From positions 1-32,624 of the forward strand of contig NZ_JAHCDD010000070.1 of assembly GCF_018413525.1 (NCBI RefSeq): 32,624 nt of DNA, given 5' to 3'. The stretch's first letter is position 1; every line of letters begins with the position of its first letter. Source of the DNA: Acidovorax sp. CCYZU-2555 (GTDB taxonomy: Bacteria; Pseudomonadota; Gammaproteobacteria; Burkholderiales; Burkholderiaceae_C). A model generated the notes under the pieces. The model had not been told where the DNA came from. It was given only the letters and a program-made list of their open reading frames with translations, and searched no databases. Position numbers and translations under genes: made by a program. Below are positions 15,679-23,207 of the stretch, one piece after another.

Positions 15679-15684
15679 TACAAT
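15679..15684 (+). promoter_or_regulatory. TACAAT -10 box, likely leaderless transcript
   Basis: TACAAT (5 of 6 to the sigma-70 consensus) ends 10 bases before the EamA ATG at 15695. Transcription would begin at or just before the start codon, and no Shine-Dalgarno sequence is present. No good -35 element is visible. Confidence 0.45.
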
Positions 15685-15694
15685 CGCGCCCACT

Positions 15695-16609
15695 ATGCTG
15701 CTCACCCTCTGGCCGCGGAACGCCTTTTTCCGCCATTTTTCGCGCCAGGAAGCGGCGCTGCTCGCGGTCACCGTGCTGTGGGGCGGCACGTTTGTCGTGA
15801 TGCATGCGGCCATGGCCCACAGCGGGCCGCTGTTCTTTGTCGGCCTGCGCTTTGTGGTCGCGGGGCTGGCGACGATGCTGATCTTTCACCGCCGCATGGC
15901 CGGCGTCACACTGGGTGAATTGCTGGCCGGCGGCGCGATCGGCGCCTCGATCTGCGTGGCCTACGCGCTGCTGGGCCACGGCTTGCAAAGCATAGAGGCC
16001 AGCAAGTCGGCGTTTCTCACGGCGCTCTATGTGCCGGCCGTGCCGCTGCTGCAGTGGCTGCTCACGGGGCGCACGCCCCATCCCATGGCCTGGCTGGGCA
16101 TAGGCCTGGCCTTCATCGGCCTGCTGCTGGTCAGCAACCCGGGCAATGCCCAGCTGTTCGCGCTGGGCATAGGCGAAGCCGCCACCATTCTGGGCGCCAT
16201 CGTGATTGCGCTCGAAATCCTGCTGATCGGCAAATACGCGGGCAAGGTCGACTTCCTGCGCGTCACGGCCATCCAGCTGCTGGTCGCGGGACTGTGCGCG
16301 TTTGCGGCCATGCCGCTGATCGGCGAACACATTCCCGCATTCTCCTGGGTGCTCACCTTGAGCGCCGTCGGGCTGGGCCTGGTCAGCGCCTTGATCCATC
16401 TGACCATGAACTGGGCCCAGCAGTCGGTGTCGCCGACCAAGGCCACCTTGATCTACGCCACCGACCCGATCTGGGCCGGCATCATAGGCCGCATCGCGGG
16501 CGACCGCCTGCCGGCCACGGCGCTGCTGGGCGCGGTGTTCATTGTCGCCGGCATCATCACCAGCGAACTGCGGCCGCGCCGCCTGGCACGCAGCACCGCC
16601 ACGCCGTGA
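15695..16609 (+). CDS. EamA/DMT-family transporter
   Basis: A 304-residue inner-membrane protein with about ten hydrophobic segments in two repeats, typical of drug/metabolite transporters of the EamA family. Repeat 1 begins 'EAALLAVTVLWGGTFVVMHAAMAHSGPLFF' with the family's 'RF' ('GLRFVVAG') at the end of the second helix. Repeat 2 begins near 'GEAATILGAIVIALEILLIGKYAG' and ends 'LLGAVFIVAGIITSEL'. The ATG at 15695 is the one matching family length; upstream in-frame codons overlap the preceding gene. It ends 21 bases before the convergent Bug gene. The substrate is unknown; many members export amino acids or metabolites. Confidence 0.9.
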   Translation: MLLTLWPRNAFFRHFSRQEAALLAVTVLWGGTFVVMHAAMAHSGPLFFVGLRFVVAGLATMLIFHRRMAGVTLGELLAGGAIGASICVAYALLGHGLQSIEASKSAFLTALYVPAVPLLQWLLTGRTPHPMAWLGIGLAFIGLLLVSNPGNAQLFALGIGEAATILGAIVIALEILLIGKYAGKVDFLRVTAIQLLVAGLCAFAAMPLIGEHIPAFSWVLTLSAVGLGLVSALIHLTMNWAQQSVSPTKATLIYATDPIWAGIIGRIAGDRLPATALLGAVFIVAGIITSELRPRRLARSTATP

Positions 16610-16630
16610 TGCGCGCGCCGGGCGCGCAAA

Positions 16631-17620
16631 TCAGTCGGCCAGAATGCCGGCGTCCTTGATGACCTTGCCCCACTTGACGATTTCGGCCTTGCTGAAGTCG
16701 GCGAACTTCTGCGCCGAGCCCGTGTCGACGATGGCGCCGCGCGTGGCGAGCTTGTCCTGCACCTCCTTGCGCGCCAGCACTTTTTGCAGTTCGGCGTTGA
16801 GGCGCTGCACCAGCTCGGGCGGCATGTTGCGCGGGCCGACCAGGCCCCACCAGACCGTGGCGTCGAGCTTGGGCCAGCCCAGCGACTGGGTCGTGGGCAG
16901 CGCGGGCAGCGTCTCCGTGGGCTTGCTGCCATAGACGGCCAGCGCGCGCAGCGCGCCCGACTGGATATGCGAAATCACTTCCAGCGGATTGATGGACATG
17001 AACGAGACCCGGCCGCCTATCAGGTCGGTGATCGCCGGGCTGCCGCCCTTGTACGGGATGTGGATCGCCTTGAGCCCGGTTTCCTGGATCAGCAGTTCGC
17101 TGGCCAGATGGCCCGAGCTGCCGTTGCCGGCCGAGCCATACGACAAGTCGCTCTTTTCCTTTTTGCTGGCGTCTATCAGCTCCTTGAGCGATTTGAACGG
17201 CGAGTTCGCGGGCACCACGATGACCAGGGGCGCGTAGCCAATCTTGCCTATCGCCGTGAAATCCTCGGCGGGATTGAAGGCGAGCTTCTTGAACAGTGCG
17301 CCATTGCTCGCCAGCGTGGGCGAGGCCGTGAGCAGCGTATAGCCGTCGGCCGGCGCCTTGGCCACGGCCGCCATGCCGATATTGGTCGAGGCACCGGGCT
17401 TGTTGTCGACGATGACGGTCTGGCCCAGCGCGCCGCCCAGCTCCTGGGCGACGATGCGCGACACGATGTCCACACCGCCGCCGGGCGCGTACGGCACGAC
17501 GAGCGTGATCGGCTTGCTGGGGAAGTTTTGCGCCAGCGCGGCAAAAGGCAGGGCCGTAAGGGGCCCAAGGGGCGCAAGGGCGATGAATTGGCTGATGCGG
17601 CGGCGGCTGAGAAGCGTCAC
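16631..17620 (-). CDS. Bug/TctC-family binding protein, GTG start
   Basis: A 329-residue Bug-family periplasmic binding protein. The signal peptide 'ISQFIALAPLGPLTALPFAALAQ' is followed by 'FPSKPITLVVPYAPGGGVDIV', 'VDNKPGASTNIGMA', 'PADGYTLL' and 'HIPYKGGSPA'. The start is GTG at 17620, with AGGA seven bases upstream on the minus strand and the signal peptide right after it. An ATG at 17713 would add 31 residues that look nothing like a signal. It stands alone, with eda upstream ending 136 bases away and the EamA gene convergent. Ligand unknown; no membrane partner in the window. Confidence 0.9.
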   Translation of the reverse strand: MTLLSRRRISQFIALAPLGPLTALPFAALAQNFPSKPITLVVPYAPGGGVDIVSRIVAQELGGALGQTVIVDNKPGASTNIGMAAVAKAPADGYTLLTASPTLASNGALFKKLAFNPAEDFTAIGKIGYAPLVIVVPANSPFKSLKELIDASKKEKSDLSYGSAGNGSSGHLASELLIQETGLKAIHIPYKGGSPAITDLIGGRVSFMSINPLEVISHIQSGALRALAVYGSKPTETLPALPTTQSLGWPKLDATVWWGLVGPRNMPPELVQRLNAELQKVLARKEVQDKLATRGAIVDTGSAQKFADFSKAEIVKWGKVIKDAGILAD

Positions 17621-17640
17621 GGGTATTCCTGAAAGGGGTT

Positions 17641-17670
17641 GCTTGCGGGCAAATCTTATGCCGGGCAAGC
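17641..17670 (-). other. Leader hairpin ahead of the Bug gene
   Basis: GCTTGC (17641-17646) and GCAAGC (17665-17670) are perfect complements, with an inner GGC/GCC extension. The stem lies 20 bases upstream of the GTG start on the minus strand. It could affect translation of the Bug gene or end upstream transcripts. No T-run is present. Confidence 0.3.
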
Positions 17671-17677
17671 CCCCCTC

Positions 17678-17709
17678 CTGCGCTGTTTTTCTTATAGCTG
17701 CTAGCGCAG
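17678..17709. repeat. Comamonadaceae-type intergenic repeat remnant
   Basis: CTGCGCT (17678-17684) and AGCGCAG (17703-17709) form a 7-bp inverted repeat around a segment containing TTATAGCTGCTAGCGC. Read on the minus strand, GCGCTAGCAGCTATAA followed by A-rich sequence resembles short elements I recall as abundant in Comamonadaceae intergenic regions. Recognition is from memory. It sits between eda and the next Bug gene. Confidence 0.45.
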
Positions 17710-17715
17710 CCATGC

Positions 17716-17732
17716 ACGCGGATACTCCGCGT
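17716..17732 (-). terminator. 7-bp hairpin after eda
   Basis: ACGCGGA (17716-17722) and TCCGCGT (17726-17732) are perfect complements over a three-base loop, about 24 bases past the eda stop on the minus strand. It is a plausible end for the gluconate operon, though without a T-run in that direction. Confidence 0.45.
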
Positions 17733-17756
17733 TTATACCCTTGACAGTGCCATGCC

Positions 17757-18404
17757 TCAGGCGCGCTGGAGCTGACTCGCTGCGCGCGCCAGCGCCGTGA
17801 TGCGCGCCCAGTCGCCCTGGGCCAGCGCCTCGGCGGGCACCAGCCAGGAGCCGCCGACACAGGCCACATTGGCCAGTGCCAAAAACTCCGCGGCGTTGCT
17901 GGGCTGAATGCCGCCCGTGGGGCAGAACAGCACATCGCCGAACGGGCCGGCCCAGGCCTTGAGCATGGCGCTGCCGCCCGACTGCAGCGCGGGGAAGAAT
18001 TTCAGCGCATCGAAACCATCGGCCTGCGCGGCCATGATTTCGCTGGCCGTGGCCACGCCGGGCAGCAGCGCCAGGCCATGGCCACGGCAGGCTTCGCCCA
18101 GCGCCGAGGTATAGCCCGGGCTCACCGCAAAGCGCGCGCCCGCGCCCGCGGCAGCCGCGGCATCGGCGCTGCTGCGCACCGTGCCCGCGCCGACCACGGC
18201 TTCGGGCACTTCGCGCGCGATGGCTTCTATGCAGGCCAGCGCCTGCGGCGTGCGCAGCGTGACTTCGAGCATGCGGATGCCGCCCGCGACCAGCGCGCGC
18301 GCCATGGGCACGGCATGCGCCACGTCGTGCAGCACGATGACCGGAATCACGGGCGCGTCGCGCATCACATCGCGCGCCGTGAACGTGGTGCTGTCTACAG
18401 CCAT
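17757..18404 (-). CDS. eda: 2-keto-3-deoxy-6-phosphogluconate aldolase
   Basis: A 215-residue class I aldolase cleaving KDPG to pyruvate and glyceraldehyde 3-phosphate, the second Entner-Doudoroff step, in the cytoplasm. Glu47 ('GIRMLEVTLRTP') is the catalytic base and Lys135 ('FDALKFFPAL') the Schiff-base lysine, each two residues beyond E. coli Eda Glu45 and Lys133. 'VGAGTV' and 'CPTGGI' are the usual phosphate-binding turns. Its start overlaps the end of edd by 10 bases, so the two are translationally coupled. It is the last gene of the gntK-to-eda operon. Some Eda proteins also cleave 2-keto-4-hydroxyglutarate. Confidence 0.95.
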   Translation of the reverse strand: MAVDSTTFTARDVMRDAPVIPVIVLHDVAHAVPMARALVAGGIRMLEVTLRTPQALACIEAIAREVPEAVVGAGTVRSSADAAAAAGAGARFAVSPGYTSALGEACRGHGLALLPGVATASEIMAAQADGFDALKFFPALQSGGSAMLKAWAGPFGDVLFCPTGGIQPSNAAEFLALANVACVGGSWLVPAEALAQGDWARITALARAASQLQRA

Positions 18405-20203
18405 GAGCAGGCTCCCTCTTCCGCGCTGAGCGCATTGCGCCGGAATCCGGCAAACAGTTCACGGCCAAAGCCCAGGGTGTTGTCCAGCGCCTGCTCCGCA
18501 GGCATATGCGCCGGCGTACGCGCATTCCATTCGGCGGCGCCGACCAGCACATCGAGCGTGCCGGCGACGGCGTCCAGGCGCACGATATCGCCGTCGAGCA
18601 CGCGCGCCAGCGGCCCGCCCGCGCAGGCTTCGGGCGACACATGGATCGCCGCCGGCACCTTGCCCGAGGCACCGCTCATGCGGCCGTCGGTGACCAGCGC
18701 CACCTGGAAGCCCTTGCCCTGCAGCACGGCCAGCGGCGGCGTGAGCTTGTGCAGCTCGGGCATGCCATTGGCCTGCGGGCCCTGCCAGCGCACCACGCAG
18801 ACCACATCGCGGTCCAGCTCGCCGGCCTGGAACGCGGCCTGCAGTTCGGCCTGCGAGCCGAACACGCGCGCTGGCGCCTCGATCACATGGCGCTCTTCGG
18901 GCACGGCCGAGACCTTGATCACGCTGCGGCCCAGATTGCCGTGCAGCAGCCGCAGGCCGCCCGTGGCGCTGAACGGCGCGCTCACGGGGCGCACCACGCT
19001 GTCGTCCAGGCTTGCACCGATGTCCACCCAGTGCAACTGGTGCTCGGCATCGCCCTGGGGCAGGCGCGTGAACTCGCGGATGCCGCCGGCGCGCGCCGTG
19101 CGCACGTCGTCGTGCATCAGGCCCGCGTCGAGCAGCTCGCGAATCACATAGCCCGGCCCGCCCGCGGCCTGGAAATGGTTCACATCGGCGCTGCCGTTGG
19201 GGTAGACGCGCGCCAGCAGCGGCACCACGGCCGACAGCTCGGAGAAATCGTTCCAGTCGATGGTGATGCCGGCCGCGCGCGCCACCGCGACCCAATGGAT
19301 CAGATGGTTGGTGGAGCCGCCCGTGGCCAGCAGCGCGACCATGGCGTTGACGATGCAGCGTTCGTCGACGACTTCACCGATAGTCGCGCAGCCCGGCACC
19401 AGCAACGTGCGCGCGGCTTCGCGCGTGAGCTCCTGGCGCAGCGCCTGGCCGGGGTTGACGAAAGCCGTTCCCGGCACATGCAGGCCCATGGCTTCGAGCA
19501 GCATCTGGTTGCTGTTGGCCGTGCCGTAGAAAGTGCAGGTGCCTTCGCCATGGTAGGCCGCCGATTCTGCGGCCAGCAGCTCCTCGCGCCCGACCAGGCC
19601 TTGCGCCGCCTGTTCGCGCACCTTGGCCTTGGCGTTGTTCGACAGGCCCGACGTCATGGGCCCCGCGGGCACGAACACCATGGGCAGATGGCCGAACTGC
19701 AGCGCGCCGATCAGCAGACCGGGAACGATCTTGTCGCACACGCCCAGCAGCAGCGCGGAGTCGAATACGTCGTGGCTCAGCGACACGGCCGTGGCCATGG
19801 CGATCACGTCGCGGCTGAACAGGCTCAGCTCCATGCCCGGCGTGCCTTGCGTCACGCCGTCGCACATCGCGGGCACGCCGCCCGCGACCTGGGCCGTGGC
19901 GCCATGGCGGCGCGCTTCGTCCTTGATCAGATCGGGGTAGTGCTGCAGCGGCGCATGGGCCGACAGCACATCGTTGTAGGCGGTGACGATGCCGATATTG
20001 GGCGCGCGCTCGGCGACGATGCGCAGCTTGTCGTTGCCGGGCAGGCCGGCAAACGCGTGGGCGACGTTGGCGCAGCCCAGGCGCTGCGCGCCCGGCGCGC
20101 GCTGCGCCATGGCCTGCAGGCGTTGCAGGTAGGCGCCGCGCTCGGGAGCGCTGCGCTCGCGTATGCGGCGCGTGACCGCTTCGACGGTGGCGTTCAGTGT
20201 CAT
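18395..20203 (-). CDS. edd: 6-phosphogluconate dehydratase
   Basis: A 602-residue Fe-S dehydratase of the IlvD/Edd family, converting 6-phosphogluconate to KDPG. Cluster-binding cysteines appear at Cys156 ('LLGVCDKIVPG') and Cys223 ('GEGTCTFYGTANSNQM'), with a further conserved segment 'VPAMCDGVTQGTPGMELS' (Cys114). 'TGGSTNHLIHW' and the 'GRMSGASGKVPAAIHVSPEA' substrate loop near the C-terminus separate Edd from generic dehydratases together with the length near 600. It sits between the TRAP transporter genes and eda, all in one direction. A 17-base dyad lies 13 bases upstream of its ATG. The function is near certain from sequence and context. Confidence 0.96.
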   Translation of the reverse strand: MTLNATVEAVTRRIRERSAPERGAYLQRLQAMAQRAPGAQRLGCANVAHAFAGLPGNDKLRIVAERAPNIGIVTAYNDVLSAHAPLQHYPDLIKDEARRHGATAQVAGGVPAMCDGVTQGTPGMELSLFSRDVIAMATAVSLSHDVFDSALLLGVCDKIVPGLLIGALQFGHLPMVFVPAGPMTSGLSNNAKAKVREQAAQGLVGREELLAAESAAYHGEGTCTFYGTANSNQMLLEAMGLHVPGTAFVNPGQALRQELTREAARTLLVPGCATIGEVVDERCIVNAMVALLATGGSTNHLIHWVAVARAAGITIDWNDFSELSAVVPLLARVYPNGSADVNHFQAAGGPGYVIRELLDAGLMHDDVRTARAGGIREFTRLPQGDAEHQLHWVDIGASLDDSVVRPVSAPFSATGGLRLLHGNLGRSVIKVSAVPEERHVIEAPARVFGSQAELQAAFQAGELDRDVVCVVRWQGPQANGMPELHKLTPPLAVLQGKGFQVALVTDGRMSGASGKVPAAIHVSPEACAGGPLARVLDGDIVRLDAVAGTLDVLVGAAEWNARTPAHMPAEQALDNTLGFGRELFAGFRRNALSAEEGACSWL

Positions 20204-20215
20204 TCGTTCTCTCGA

Positions 20216-20232
20216 TGGAACCTGCGGTTCCA
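20216..20232 (-). promoter_or_regulatory. 17-base dyad directly upstream of edd
   Basis: TGGAACCTGCGGTTCCA is a perfect 7-bp inverted repeat around three bases, located in the 105-base gap between dctP and edd. It could be an operator for a local edd promoter or an mRNA stem near the ribosome site. No second copy is seen in the window. Confidence 0.4.
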
Positions 20233-20278
20233 GGTGGGGCTTGTCATTATTTGGCTGACGCAGATCCTGATGCGCCCT

Positions 20279-20300
20279 GGCCTGGGCCGCAGCCCAAGCC
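20279..20300 (-). terminator. Hairpin after dctP
   Basis: TGGGC (20283-20287) pairs with GCCCA (20292-20296), extended by GGC/GCC across one mismatch. It starts about 9 bases past the dctP stop on the minus strand. Without a T-run it may be an attenuating or stabilising stem that keeps dctP mRNA more abundant than edd-eda. Confidence 0.4.
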
Positions 20301-20308
20301 AGCCGTAT

Positions 20309-21325
20309 TTACTTCGCGGCGCGGATCTTGGCGAGCTCGTCCTGCGTCTGCTTCCACAGGTCGTTGCCCACGGTGCTGGCCACCGAGGCGTTGACTTGCG
20401 TCAGCTTCTCGCGCATGCGGCCGGCTTCGGCGGCCGACAGTTCGTTGACCTGCATACCCTTGGTCTTGAGGTCGGCCAGGGCCTTGGCGGCTTCTTCGCG
20501 CGTGTCCTTGCGCTCGAAGTCACGCGCCTTCTTCGCCGCGTCCATCAGCACGGTCTGTTCGGCCTTGCTCAGACCGTCCCACCACTTCTTGCTGACCGAG
20601 ACGATCCAGGGGCTGTAGACATGGTTGGTCACCGTGAGGTACTTCTGCACTTCGTAGAACTTGCTCGACACCACGGTGTTGAACGGGTTCTCCTGGCCGT
20701 CGACGGCCTTGGTCTCGAGCGCCGTGAACAGCTCCGAGAACGGCAGCGGCACGGCATTCGCGCCCAGGGCCTTGAAGCTGTCGAGGAAGACATTGTTCTG
20801 CATCACGCGCAGCTTGATGCCGTTCATGTCCTCGAGCTTGGTGACCGGGTGCTTGTTGTTGGTCAGGTTGCGAAAGCCGTTTTCCCAGTAGACCAGGCCC
20901 ACGATGCCCTTGGGCTCGAGCGTGGCGCGCACCTTGTCGCCCACGGGGCCGTCGAGCAGCGCGTCGGCTTCCCGGGTGTTGTTGATCAGGAAGGGCGTGT
21001 CCCACAGCGCCATCTGCGGCGCGACACCGACCAGCGTGGCCGTGGAGCCGACCATCATCTCCTGCGCGCCACCGATCAGCGCCTGCTGCATCTGCGTGTC
21101 CGAGCCCAGCGCGGCGTTGCCGATGCCGCGCACCTTCATCTTGCCGCCCGTGGCTTTCTCGACTTCCTTGGCGAACAGGCGCACGGCCCGGCCCTGGTTG
21201 GAGTCATCGACCAGGCCGTAGCCGAAGCGCACGATGCGCGGCTTGAAGTCCTGGGCATGAACGGTGCCAACGGCACCGGCCGCCATCATCACGGCGAGTG
21301 CGCCGAGGGCCAATTTGATTCGCAT
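20309..21325 (-). CDS. dctP: TRAP transporter substrate-binding protein, probable gluconate
   Basis: A 338-residue DctP-type periplasmic binding protein of a TRAP transporter. The signal peptide ends near residue 24 ('VGTVHAQDF'). Family features include 'FAKEVEKATGGKMKV', 'GAQEMMVGSTATL', the conserved 'GIKLRVMQNNVF' with the Arg that salt-bridges the substrate carboxylate, and 'VDGQENPFNTV'. AGGAGA lies 6 bases before the ATG. It is the third TRAP gene of the operon and precedes edd-eda, so D-gluconate or a close sugar acid is the likely ligand (inference from context). Confidence 0.93.
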   Translation of the reverse strand: MRIKLALGALAVMMAAGAVGTVHAQDFKPRIVRFGYGLVDDSNQGRAVRLFAKEVEKATGGKMKVRGIGNAALGSDTQMQQALIGGAQEMMVGSTATLVGVAPQMALWDTPFLINNTREADALLDGPVGDKVRATLEPKGIVGLVYWENGFRNLTNNKHPVTKLEDMNGIKLRVMQNNVFLDSFKALGANAVPLPFSELFTALETKAVDGQENPFNTVVSSKFYEVQKYLTVTNHVYSPWIVSVSKKWWDGLSKAEQTVLMDAAKKARDFERKDTREEAAKALADLKTKGMQVNELSAAEAGRMREKLTQVNASVASTVGNDLWKQTQDELAKIRAAK

Positions 21326-21376
21326 GTCTGTCTCCTGGTTGTATGGGGGCCCTGCCCCCGGTTTTGAAAAACGCTC

Positions 21377-22657
21377 TCAATGCATCCAGCGCAGCGGCGC
21401 CAGCACGATCTGCGGGAAGATCACCAGCAGCACGGCCAGAAATACATACGCGATCAGGAAGGGCGTCGTGCCCTTGATCACGGTCTCCATGCGCAGCCTG
21501 CCGACGCCGGCGACCACGTTCTGCACCGTTCCCACGGGCGGCGTGATCAGGCCGATACAGCCGACATAGATGAACATGAAGCCGAAGTACACCGGGTCGA
21601 TGCCGGCCTTGACGGCCAGCGGCGCGCAGACCGGGCCGAAGATCAGGATGGTGGGCGTCAGATCCATGGCCGTGCCCACGACCAGCAGGAACAGCATCAT
21701 CAGCGCCATGAACAGCATGGGGTCGCCCATCACGCCGGAGAAGCTTTCGGCCAGCAGGTTGGGCAGGTCGGCCAGGGTGATCATGTAGGCGGTCACGGTC
21801 GCCGCGCCGCACAGGAACATCACCACCGCCGTCGTCTTGGCCGCGGCCAGGAACACGCCATACAGCTTGCTCCACGTCATCTCACGGTAGACCACCATGG
21901 ACACGAACAGCGCATACACCGCGGCCACCACGGCGGCTTCGGTGGGCGTGAACACGCCGCCCTTGAGGCCGCCCAGGATGATGACCGGCATCATCATCGC
22001 CCAGAAGCTCTTGAGCAAGGTGCTCAGGCGCATGCTCCAGGCCACGCGCTGGCCGCCCGTGAGCTGGTACTTGCGCGCAATCGTCCACCAGGCAACGACC
22101 AGGAACACGCCCATGATCAGGCCCGGAACGATGCCCGACAGGAACAGCTTGCTGATCGAGGTATTGGTCGTCACGCCGTAGATCACGAACGGCATGGACG
22201 GCGGAATGATGGGCGCAATGATGCCGCCCGACGCCACCAGCCCGGAGCTGTAGCTGTCGGGGTATTTCTGGTCGCGCATCATCGGCAGCAGAATGGTCGC
22301 CAGCGCCGCGGTGTCGGCGATCGCCGAGCCGCTCATCGAGGCCAGCAGCACGGCCGCGCCAATCGTCACGAAGCCCAGGCCGCCGCGGATATGGCCGACA
22401 AACGCGCTGGCCAGATCGATGATGCGCCGCGACAGGCCGCCGGCATTCATCAGCTCGCCGGCCAGGATGAAGAACGGCACGGCCAGCAGCGGGAAGTTGT
22501 CGAAGCCCGCCTGCAGGTTCTGCGCCAGCAGCTGCGTGTCGAAGAAGTCGAGGTGCCACATCAGCGCCACGCCGGTGAGCACCAGCGAATGCGCGATCGG
22601 CATGCCGATCACCATGCCGCCGATCAGCACGAACAGGAAAATGAAAGTCACGACCAT
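21377..22657 (-). CDS. dctM: TRAP transporter large permease
   Basis: A 426-residue DctM-type membrane protein with about twelve hydrophobic segments, the cation-coupled transport subunit of a TRAP system. 'GMPIAHSLVLTG', 'PFFILAGELMNAGGLSRRIIDLA', 'GSAIADTAALATILLPMM', 'GGIIAPIIPPSMPFVIYG' and 'GLITPPVGTVQNVVAG' are the family's helical-hairpin and substrate-path motifs. AAGGAGC in front of its ATG overlaps the dctQ stop, and the gap is 12 bases, so the two membrane subunits are tightly coupled. It works with DctQ and DctP to import the gluconate-type substrate. Confidence 0.95.
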   Translation of the reverse strand: MVVTFIFLFVLIGGMVIGMPIAHSLVLTGVALMWHLDFFDTQLLAQNLQAGFDNFPLLAVPFFILAGELMNAGGLSRRIIDLASAFVGHIRGGLGFVTIGAAVLLASMSGSAIADTAALATILLPMMRDQKYPDSYSSGLVASGGIIAPIIPPSMPFVIYGVTTNTSISKLFLSGIVPGLIMGVFLVVAWWTIARKYQLTGGQRVAWSMRLSTLLKSFWAMMMPVIILGGLKGGVFTPTEAAVVAAVYALFVSMVVYREMTWSKLYGVFLAAAKTTAVVMFLCGAATVTAYMITLADLPNLLAESFSGVMGDPMLFMALMMLFLLVVGTAMDLTPTILIFGPVCAPLAVKAGIDPVYFGFMFIYVGCIGLITPPVGTVQNVVAGVGRLRMETVIKGTTPFLIAYVFLAVLLVIFPQIVLAPLRWMH

Positions 22658-22669
22658 GTTGCCTGCTCC

Positions 22670-23182
22670 TTATTCGACGTCGAGGACGCTGCCGTCGGCC
22701 GCCGTCAGCGGTGCGCCGCGGCGCACGTCACGCACGGCCACCACCAGCATGCCCAGGGCCAGCACCAGCGTCGCCGAGGCGCCCAGCGCCAGCGGATAGC
22801 CCATCACCGTGCTGTAGCTGGCCATGCCGGCCTGCACCTGGGCCCACGAACCCCACAGCAGCATCAGCATGCACACCACCACCAGCGCCTGCGTGAGCAT
22901 GAACAGCCAGCGGCGCGTCGCGGGATGCACGCGCGAAGTCACCATGTCGAAGCCCAGATGGCTGCATTCGTAGGCGGCGACGATGGAACCTATGGCGACC
23001 AGCCAGACGAACAGCAGGCGCGCGACTTCCTCGTACGAGACGATGCTGGTGTTGAACACATAGCGCAGCACGACGTTGACGAACACCGCCACCACCATTC
23101 CGGCCAGGGCCGCCACCATGAACAGCTCGGCCAGGCGCTGCAGGCGCGGCTTGGGCTGATCGGGGCTTGTTTCTGCATGCAT
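22670..23182 (-). CDS. dctQ: TRAP transporter small permease
   Basis: A 170-residue DctQ-type membrane protein with four hydrophobic segments ('LFMVAALAGMVVAVFVNVVLRYVF', 'LLFVWLVAIGSIVAAY', 'LFMLTQALVVVCMLMLLWGSW', 'LVLALGMLVVAV') and the typical 'RYVFNTSIVSYEEVARLLFVWLV'. The ATG at 23182 follows AAAGGAG; the earlier in-frame start adds residues inside the gntK gap. The order dctQ-dctM-dctP is unusual, since the binding-protein gene more often comes first. It is 25 bases downstream of gntK. Confidence 0.92.
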   Translation of the reverse strand: MHAETSPDQPKPRLQRLAELFMVAALAGMVVAVFVNVVLRYVFNTSIVSYEEVARLLFVWLVAIGSIVAAYECSHLGFDMVTSRVHPATRRWLFMLTQALVVVCMLMLLWGSWAQVQAGMASYSTVMGYPLALGASATLVLALGMLVVAVRDVRRGAPLTAADGSVLDVE

Positions 23183-23207
23183 GGGAATCTCCTTTTTTAT
23201 GAATGGT

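Noticed and set aside
17621..17713. ATG at 17713 as start of the Bug gene at 16631
   Set aside because: It adds 31 residues without signal character and runs through two hairpins; the GTG at 17620 has AGGA upstream and a signal peptide directly after.
18506..21367. Plus-strand open frame of about 950 codons opposite edd and dctP
   Set aside because: Antisense to two well-supported enzymes; no recognisable domain or ribosome site.
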